Shown piece by piece: positions 34,020 through 38,997 of a stretch of 38,997 nt of DNA. Position 1 is the stretch's first letter; every line of letters starts with the position of its first letter. A program made the position numbers and the translations under genes. This stretch comes from CAYLZW01 sp964388085 (GTDB lineage: Bacteria > Myxococcota > UBA727 > CAYLZW01), in contig CAYLZW010000019.1 in assembly GCA_964388085.1 (NCBI GenBank), positions 1 to 38,997 of the forward strand, read 5' to 3'. The notes under the pieces are model-generated. The model saw only the letters and a program-made list of their open reading frames with translations, had not been told where the DNA came from and ran no database searches.

Positions 34020-36632
34020 ATGCATTCGAGCCGTGTCGTCGCGCGCCCTCCCTTCGTCCGCTTCGTGAGCCGCTTGGCCGCACGGAACAGACCCGCCGCC
34101 TCGACGTTCGGCTTCGTGTTGCTGGCGTGCCTGCTCTCCGGCGCCCCCACCTCGCGCGCGCAAGGTGGCCGCCTCGGCGCGGACCGAAGCGAGCGCAGGG
34201 CCGCGCCCCCGACGCCGCCGCTGCTGCGTCGCGTTGTCCTCGAGGGGAACACGAGGATCACGGACGCCGAGGTCGAGAAGGTGCTCGATCTCGAGCCGCT
34301 CGAGGCCGTGGACCCAACCAAGCTGCAGCGCAACGCCGAGAAGATCAGCCAGCTCTACGTCGACGAGGGGTTCTATCGCACCAAGGTGAGCTGGGAGCTA
34401 CGCCCTGCCCCCACGCGCGGAGACGACGGGCCGAGCGCCGAGCGACCCGGCTTCTTCGAGGACATCGCCGACAGAGCCTGGGACTACGTCGTCGGCCCCT
34501 TCCTCCCCGACGACGAATTCGCCGACGTCGTGGTGCCGCGAGGACGTGCGGCCGCCGACGTCGTGTACCGCATCGACGAGGGCACCAAGGTGAAGGTGCT
34601 CTCCATCGAGATCATCGGCAATGAACGGATCGCCACGCATGAGCTCCGGGACCTGCTCAGCACCAAAGAGAGCGTGCCGCTCGCGGACCTGCTCGGCTGG
34701 GGCCTGTACCGGGAGGACGCGCTCGGCAAAGACCTGCGGGCCATCGGCGCGCACTACGAGGATCAGGGCTTCCTCGACGTGAAGGTCGGGCCTCCCGTGA
34801 TCGATCTCTCCGCCGACGAGCGCAGCGTGCGGCTGCGCATCCCCGTTCGTGAAGGCAAGCAGTACCGCCTCGGCCGCATCCGCATCGGTGGCGACCACGT
34901 CGTCAAGGACGAGCGCCATGCCGACGAGGGCGCCGTCGTGTTCGAGGAAGCGGCGCTGCTCGCGCGGCTCGGCGTCAAAGAGGGCGGCGTCGCGGGGCGC
35001 GGCCGGATCGCCGCGGGCCTGCAGGGCATCGCCAAGCGCTACCAGGACCGTGGTTACGCTTACGCAAATGTCGTACCCGAGACGAAGGTGGACGACGAGA
35101 CCGATCGCATCGACATCTTCATCACCGTCGATGCAGGGCCGCGCGTGCGCATCGAGCGCGTCCGCATCGTCGGGCAGGAGAAGACGGCAGACCACGTCAT
35201 CCGTCGCGAGCTGCGCCTGTACGAGGGCGACTGGTTCTCCGCCGAACAGCTCCTGCGCTCTGAGGCGCGCGTACGCGCGCTCGGCTACTTCAAGTCGGTG
35301 CGCGTGCTGACCGACCAGGGCAGCGCGGCCGATCGCGTGGTGGTGACCTTCGAGGTCGAGGAGAAGAACACCGGCATCTTTCAGCTCGGCGCCGGGTACT
35401 CGAGCGGCGACGGCTTCGTGTTCAACGGACAGATCGCGTACGACAACTTTCTCGGCCTCGGGCAGAGCATGTCCGCCGCGGCGCAGCTCTCGGGGCGACA
35501 GCGACAGTTCGATCTCCGCTTCAGCGAGCCGCACCTGTTCCTGCTCGGACAGGATCCCATCTCGTTCTCGATCCGCGGCTTCAACAGCGAGATCGGCTTC
35601 GGTGACTTCACCCGCAGCGCCACCGGCGGGCAGCTCGTACTCGGCTATCCCATGGGCCGACCCTTCTCGTTCCTCACCGACACGCTCGCCGAGGACGCCC
35701 CCTCGTGGCTGCGCCCCTACGTCCCCGACCTCGAGAACCTGAAGGTGTTCGCCTCCCTCGGGGCCGAGCGTGTGCTCATCAACTCGCCGGACATCGGTTA
35801 CCTGCCCGGGCTCGATCACACGCGCCCGCGCTACACGACGGCGCTCGAGACGGGCATCATCTTCGATCAGCGCAACAACCGGCTGTTCCCGTCGGCGGGC
35901 TACTTCCTCGAGGCGCGCGCGGAGTTTGCGACGCCGGCGCTCGGGGCCGAACTCCTGCCCGAGGCCGAGGCGCGCTTGAAGAAGTCTCTCGGCAGCCTCG
36001 GCTGGGCGGAGGGAGCGCGCGCGCTCGACGCCGCCGCGGGGGTGAACAGCTTCCAGCGCTTCACCTTGAACGGCCGCTTCTATCTGGCGCTCGACGAGGT
36101 GCTACCCATCCGCGGCGTGGTGGCCAAGGCCAACGTCGAGCTCGGCTATCTGCGCTCGGACGGGCTGCTCCCCTTCGAGAACTATTACGCCGGCGGGCTC
36201 AACAGCGTGCGCGGCTACCTGCCGCTCTCGCTCTCGCCCGTCGCCACCGTCGAGACGCCCGACGGAGCGCGTACCTACCGCATCGGCGGCAACAAGGAGA
36301 TCCTCGCGAACGTCGAGCTCGAGTTCCCCATCCTGCAACAGCTCGGCATCCGTGGCGTGTTGTTCTTCGACGCGGGCAACGCGTTCGGCGAGGACGAGAA
36401 CCTCTTCTACCTCGGCGACCGTCCCCTGAGCGCCGAGGGCTGGGACGCCCGCCGCGACCTGCCGCTCGGCCTGTACTCGTCGGTGGGCTTCGGTGTGCGC
36501 TGGTTCAGCCCCATCGGACCGCTGCGCTTCGAGTGGGGCATCCCGCTGAGCCGCCGACCGCCGGGGACGCCGGGCATGTCACGCGGCGATCAGCCCGTCC
36601 TCTTCGAGTTCGGCATCGGCGGCGCCTTCTAG
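34020..36632 (+). CDS. BamA-like outer-membrane protein assembly factor (Omp85)
   Basis: ATG 34020 gives 870 residues, close to usual BamA length. Signal peptide at 20-47 (FGFVLLACLLSGAPTSRAQ). Several POTRA domains follow (about 60-450): LLRRVVLEGNTRITDAEVEK, VKVLSIEIIGNERIATHELR, YRLGRIRIGGDHVVKDERHA and VRIERVRIVGQEKTADHVIR. The barrel (465-870) has the L6 loop NSVRGYLPLSL with Arg731, and the protein ends in Phe. About 45 residues rich in Pro/Asp are inserted in POTRA1 (TRGDDGPSAERPGFFEDIAD). The protein could be the essential BamA or a paralogue such as TamA; the usual neighbours (skp, lpxD) are absent. Genes on either side are unrelated hydrolases. Confidence 0.85.
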   Translation: MHSSRVVARPPFVRFVSRLAARNRPAASTFGFVLLACLLSGAPTSRAQGGRLGADRSERRAAPPTPPLLRRVVLEGNTRITDAEVEKVLDLEPLEAVDPTKLQRNAEKISQLYVDEGFYRTKVSWELRPAPTRGDDGPSAERPGFFEDIADRAWDYVVGPFLPDDEFADVVVPRGRAAADVVYRIDEGTKVKVLSIEIIGNERIATHELRDLLSTKESVPLADLLGWGLYREDALGKDLRAIGAHYEDQGFLDVKVGPPVIDLSADERSVRLRIPVREGKQYRLGRIRIGGDHVVKDERHADEGAVVFEEAALLARLGVKEGGVAGRGRIAAGLQGIAKRYQDRGYAYANVVPETKVDDETDRIDIFITVDAGPRVRIERVRIVGQEKTADHVIRRELRLYEGDWFSAEQLLRSEARVRALGYFKSVRVLTDQGSAADRVVVTFEVEEKNTGIFQLGAGYSSGDGFVFNGQIAYDNFLGLGQSMSAAAQLSGRQRQFDLRFSEPHLFLLGQDPISFSIRGFNSEIGFGDFTRSATGGQLVLGYPMGRPFSFLTDTLAEDAPSWLRPYVPDLENLKVFASLGAERVLINSPDIGYLPGLDHTRPRYTTALETGIIFDQRNNRLFPSAGYFLEARAEFATPALGAELLPEAEARLKKSLGSLGWAEGARALDAAAGVNSFQRFTLNGRFYLALDEVLPIRGVVAKANVELGYLRSDGLLPFENYYAGGLNSVRGYLPLSLSPVATVETPDGARTYRIGGNKEILANVELEFPILQQLGIRGVLFFDAGNAFGEDENLFYLGDRPLSAEGWDARRDLPLGLYSSVGFGVRWFSPIGPLRFEWGIPLSRRPPGTPGMSRGDQPVLFEFGIGGAF

Positions 36633-36689
36633 CGGCAGGTCAGCGCCCTGCTGAGGGACGGAACGCGTGAGCGCGCGGGCGCGGGCGCG

Positions 36690-37952
36690 TCAGGCCTTCT
36701 CGTTCGCGAGCTCCACGACGGCCTCGAGCAGGATCTGAGCGCCGCGCGAGCAGGCCTCTGGCGTCGAGTACTCCCGCGGGTTGTGCGAGATGCCGTCGTG
36801 CTCGCCGGGCACGAAGATCATCGCCGTCGGGCACAGCGACGCCATCTCCTGCGCGTCGTGGCCGGCGCCCGAGAGGATGGGCGCGAAGCGAAGGCCGTGG
36901 CGCTCCATGCCCGACGCGATCACGCGCTGCACCTTCTCGTCGAAGGGGATGTGCGGCGTCTTCGCCGTCTGGCGCGCCTCGATCTCGACGCCGAGCTCGC
37001 CGCGCAGCTCGTCGAGGTAGAGCGCGACGTCTCGCTCCGCGGCCGCCATGGCGTGGTCGTCGGGGTTTCGCAGATCGATCGTGCAGACGACGCGCCCGGG
37101 CACGATGTTGACGAGGCCGGGGTGCGGATCGATGCGCCCCATGGTCGCGCGCATCTCGGGCCCATAGCGCCCCGAGCGACACATCTCATGCAAGCGGACG
37201 TTCAGGAGCGACGCCGCAAGCCCCGGATCGCGGCGGAGCTCCATCGGCGTCGTACCCGCGTGCGCGCTCTTGCCGACGATGGTCAGCTCTTGCCAGGAGA
37301 TGCCCTGCACCCCGGTGACCACGCCGAGGTCGAGGCCTGCGCGCTGCAACACCGGCCCCTGCTCGACGTGGAGCTCGAGGTAGGCGTACGGCGGCGCCAG
37401 GCGCTCGTCGTGCGCGCCCGCGAAGCCGATGCGGGAGAGCTCCGCGCCGACGCTCCGGCCGTCTTTGTCCGTCAGCGCGAGCGCGCTCGCGAGCGGGATG
37501 CGTCCGACGGCCACGGCGCTGCCGAGCATGTCCGTGCCGAAGCGGCAGCCCTCCTCTTCGCTGAAGAACGCTATCTCCACCGGCCTCTCGGTCACGATGC
37601 CGTGCTCGTCGAGCGTGCGCACGACCTCGAGGGCGCCGAGCACGCCGAGCACGCCGTCGAACGCGCCGCCCGTCGGCACGCTGTCGATGTGGGAGCCGCT
37701 GAGCACCGGCGCGCCGCTCGTCCGCCCGCTCCTCAGCCCGTAGGTGTTGCCGATGCGATCGGTGCGCACCTCGAGGCCGGCCTCCTCGAACCAGCGACGG
37801 ACGAGGCGCCTGCCCGCAGCGTCGGCGTCGCTGAGCGCGAGGCGGTTTACGCCGTGCAGGCCGCTGCGCTCGTCGAGGTAGCGGCCGACCTCCGACAGCT
37901 CCTCGAGAGAGCGCCAAAGCCGATCGCCGGAGATCGAGGGAAACGTGTTCAT
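36690..37952 (-). CDS. M20-family amidohydrolase (N-carbamoyl-amino-acid or allantoate amidohydrolase type)
   Basis: The 420-residue protein matches the hydantoinase/carbamoylase (Zaa) branch of peptidase family M20. Metal ligands appear in GSHIDSVPTGGAFDGVLGVL (His88, Asp99), SEEEGCRFGTDMLG (Glu132-134), YLELHVEQGPVLQ (His195) and the final GEHDGISHNPREYS. GAGHDAQEMA is the signature of this branch. Such enzymes cleave N-carbamoyl-L-amino acids, allantoate or ureidoglycolate; these cannot be separated by eye. The protein has no signal peptide. It faces the bamA gene with 57 bases between ends and is followed on the same strand by nothing closely linked; the TPMT gene upstream has its own start. 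Confidence 0.87.
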   Translation of the reverse strand: MNTFPSISGDRLWRSLEELSEVGRYLDERSGLHGVNRLALSDADAAGRRLVRRWFEEAGLEVRTDRIGNTYGLRSGRTSGAPVLSGSHIDSVPTGGAFDGVLGVLGALEVVRTLDEHGIVTERPVEIAFFSEEEGCRFGTDMLGSAVAVGRIPLASALALTDKDGRSVGAELSRIGFAGAHDERLAPPYAYLELHVEQGPVLQRAGLDLGVVTGVQGISWQELTIVGKSAHAGTTPMELRRDPGLAASLLNVRLHEMCRSGRYGPEMRATMGRIDPHPGLVNIVPGRVVCTIDLRNPDDHAMAAAERDVALYLDELRGELGVEIEARQTAKTPHIPFDEKVQRVIASGMERHGLRFAPILSGAGHDAQEMASLCPTAMIFVPGEHDGISHNPREYSTPEACSRGAQILLEAVVELANEKA

Positions 37953-38009
37953 CTGGCGCAGGCTAGCCTCGGGCGTGCCGGCGGGGAACGGGCGACGCGA
38001 CAGGCCCGC

Positions 38010-38663
38010 TCAGCGGCGTGTGAGAAGCCACACGCTGGTGCTCACGCCGGCGCCCTGCTCGGCAAAGCGCGCGGGGACGTCGTGTGCGGCGCGTTGCTCG
38101 AGCAGCTCCAGCGCTCCGGCATCGCCGTAGAGCGAGCGGACCTCGTCGTCACTCACGCTGTAGGGCGGTCCGTCCACGAGGGCCTGATCGTAGGCCAGCG
38201 TGATGAGCAGCATTCGGCAGCCGGCAGGCAGCAGCGCTTTCATGCGCTCCGCGTAGGCGGGTCGGGTCTCCGGCGGCAGCGCGATCAGCGCCGCGCGGTC
38301 GTACACGGCCCCGAGGAGCCCCAAGGACGGGGACGGCACGCGGAGGATGTCGTCGACGTGCAGCTCGATGTCGCCGGCGCGGTACACGACGTGGTCTGCC
38401 TCGTCGTCACGCGTGAACGGGATGCGGTTCTCGTCGAAGAAGGCCTGCGCCGCCTGCTGCACGAGCTCGACGCCCACCACCTCGTGCCCGTGCTCCGCCA
38501 GGTATTTGAGATCGAGGCTCTTGCCGCACAGAGGCACCAACACCCTCGTCGCGGATGGCGCCAGACGCGGCAGCCAGCGCGCGAGATCGGGGTTCGCCTC
38601 CGACTGGTGAAAGCCGATCCGTCCTTCGCTCCAGCGCGTGCGCCACTCGTCATCGCTCACCAT
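38010..38663 (-). CDS. tpm: Thiopurine S-methyltransferase-like methyltransferase
   Basis: ATG 38663 gives 217 residues, the TPMT length. WRTRWSEGRIGFHQSEANPD is the strongly conserved N-terminal signature. RVLVPLCGKSLDLKYLAEHG is the SAM-binding motif I, VVGVELVQQAAQAFF motif II, and GAVYDRAALIALPPETRPAY motif post-II. Bacterial TPMTs methylate selenium, tellurium or thiol compounds. The gene is divergent from tryptophan 2,3-dioxygenase. A -10-like TACAAT (plus positions 38685-38690) lies 22 bases upstream of the ATG on the minus strand. The reading frame is open 18 codons further, but those residues have no similarity. Confidence 0.9.
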   Translation of the reverse strand: MVSDDEWRTRWSEGRIGFHQSEANPDLARWLPRLAPSATRVLVPLCGKSLDLKYLAEHGHEVVGVELVQQAAQAFFDENRIPFTRDDEADHVVYRAGDIELHVDDILRVPSPSLGLLGAVYDRAALIALPPETRPAYAERMKALLPAGCRMLLITLAYDQALVDGPPYSVSDDEVRSLYGDAGALELLEQRAAHDVPARFAEQGAGVSTSVWLLTRR

Positions 38664-38684
38664 GCCGTGCCTCCGCCCTGTGCC

Positions 38685-38690
38685 ATTGTA
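38685..38690 (-). promoter_or_regulatory. Candidate -10 box of the TPMT-like gene
   Basis: TACAAT on the minus strand, one base off the consensus TATAAT, lies 22 bases before ATG 38663. A -35 box is not evident. Confidence 0.35.
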
Positions 38691-38843
38691 CTCACCGCTC
38701 GGGAGCGCTGCGTCCACACCACGCGCCCCCCTTGAGTTGACCGTACATTCCGTTGAGCGTCCCTATCGTCGGCGTTTTGCCCGAGGTAGGCGCAGGTGGC
38801 CATCGGCCTACCGGTGTCTCGCCGACGAGCAACAGGAGGTCTT

Positions 38844-38997
38844 ATGCACGACCACGAAGAAGACGGCCTGCCCCCGCCCCCGCCGGCGGCGAGCCTGACC
38901 TATGGCGAGTACTTGCACATCGAGGACCTCTTGCGACTGCAGGTGCCGCGCTCGTCGCCGCCCGAGCACGACGAGCTGCTCTTCATCATCATCCATC
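38844..38997 (+). CDS. kynA: Tryptophan 2,3-dioxygenase, N-terminal part (runs off right edge)
   Basis: ATG 38844, with a perfect AGGAGG Shine-Dalgarno seven bases upstream, opens a frame through the window end (51 residues). LTYGEYLHIEDLLRLQVPRS and EHDELLFIIIH are highly specific for tryptophan 2,3-dioxygenase; the last visible His is the conserved active-site residue just before the helix that holds the haem pocket. The enzyme opens the indole ring of tryptophan to N-formylkynurenine, the first step of the kynurenine pathway. The first 18 residues are acidic and proline-rich and not conserved. TTGACC at 38737 is a possible -35 element, but no matching -10 is clear. Confidence 0.9.
   Translation, partial: MHDHEEDGLPPPPPAASLTYGEYLHIEDLLRLQVPRSSPPEHDELLFIIIH

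Overview
The window is very GC-rich, gene-dense chromosomal DNA. It most likely comes from a myxobacterium (Myxococcota, perhaps the Polyangiales/Sandaracinus side). The basis is an AgmX/PglI C-terminal domain protein, an Hsp70 fused to a PilZ domain of the myxobacterial type, two Omp85-type outer-membrane proteins, lipoprotein signals and a Gram-negative tripartite RND pump. No 16S or other species marker is present, so the assignment is inference.

Positions 1-9540 are an accessory region. At the extreme left, a zinc-ribbon/membrane protein gene runs into the end of an IS66-family element; 47 of 53 bases match the intact end of a second IS66 element at 7490-7542. An XRE regulator and an antitoxin/PIN-toxin pair follow. 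They stop just before a 3' half of a tRNA-Asn gene (1801-1845) with its terminator, which looks like the distal attachment site of an island lying to the left. A roughly 690-base non-coding stretch carries four copies of a CTGTTGATC-type repeat. Then come an amidase and a YggL/zinc-ribbon pair. After these lies mobile debris: a DUF2924/small ORF/serine-recombinase operon whose recombinase is cut off against a truncated IS66 element (tnpA, tnpB, start of tnpC), and a replication-initiator-like gene broken by frameshifts and by the IS66 insertion, preceded by a coupled helix-turn-helix gene.

From about 9650 onward the DNA is ordinary core genome: an AlkZ-like DNA glycosylase, the AgmX-domain protein, the Hsp70-PilZ-J-like fusion, a HAD-IG 5'-nucleotidase, a YebC-type regulator, a Spy-like coiled-coil protein, RecX, and a KefB-type antiporter.

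Positions 21.4-31.4 kb form an envelope-stress/efflux locus. An operon for TolC-type channel, lipoprotein adaptor and RND permease (minus strand) lies divergent from an OmpR-type regulator, a CpxA-like kinase and a barrel-only Omp85 protein (plus strand, all overlapping). The shared 292-base control region contains a tandem 20/19-base repeat. A Spy/CpxP-like periplasmic protein with a five-fold Lys-His-Gly tail ends next to the pump gene. A plausible reading is that the two-component system senses envelope or metal stress and controls the pump.

The right end holds DarP/YjgA, a GH31 lipoprotein without the usual N-terminal domain, a full-length BamA-like assembly factor, an M20-family amidohydrolase, a TPMT-like methyltransferase and the start of tryptophan 2,3-dioxygenase, which is cut by the window edge.
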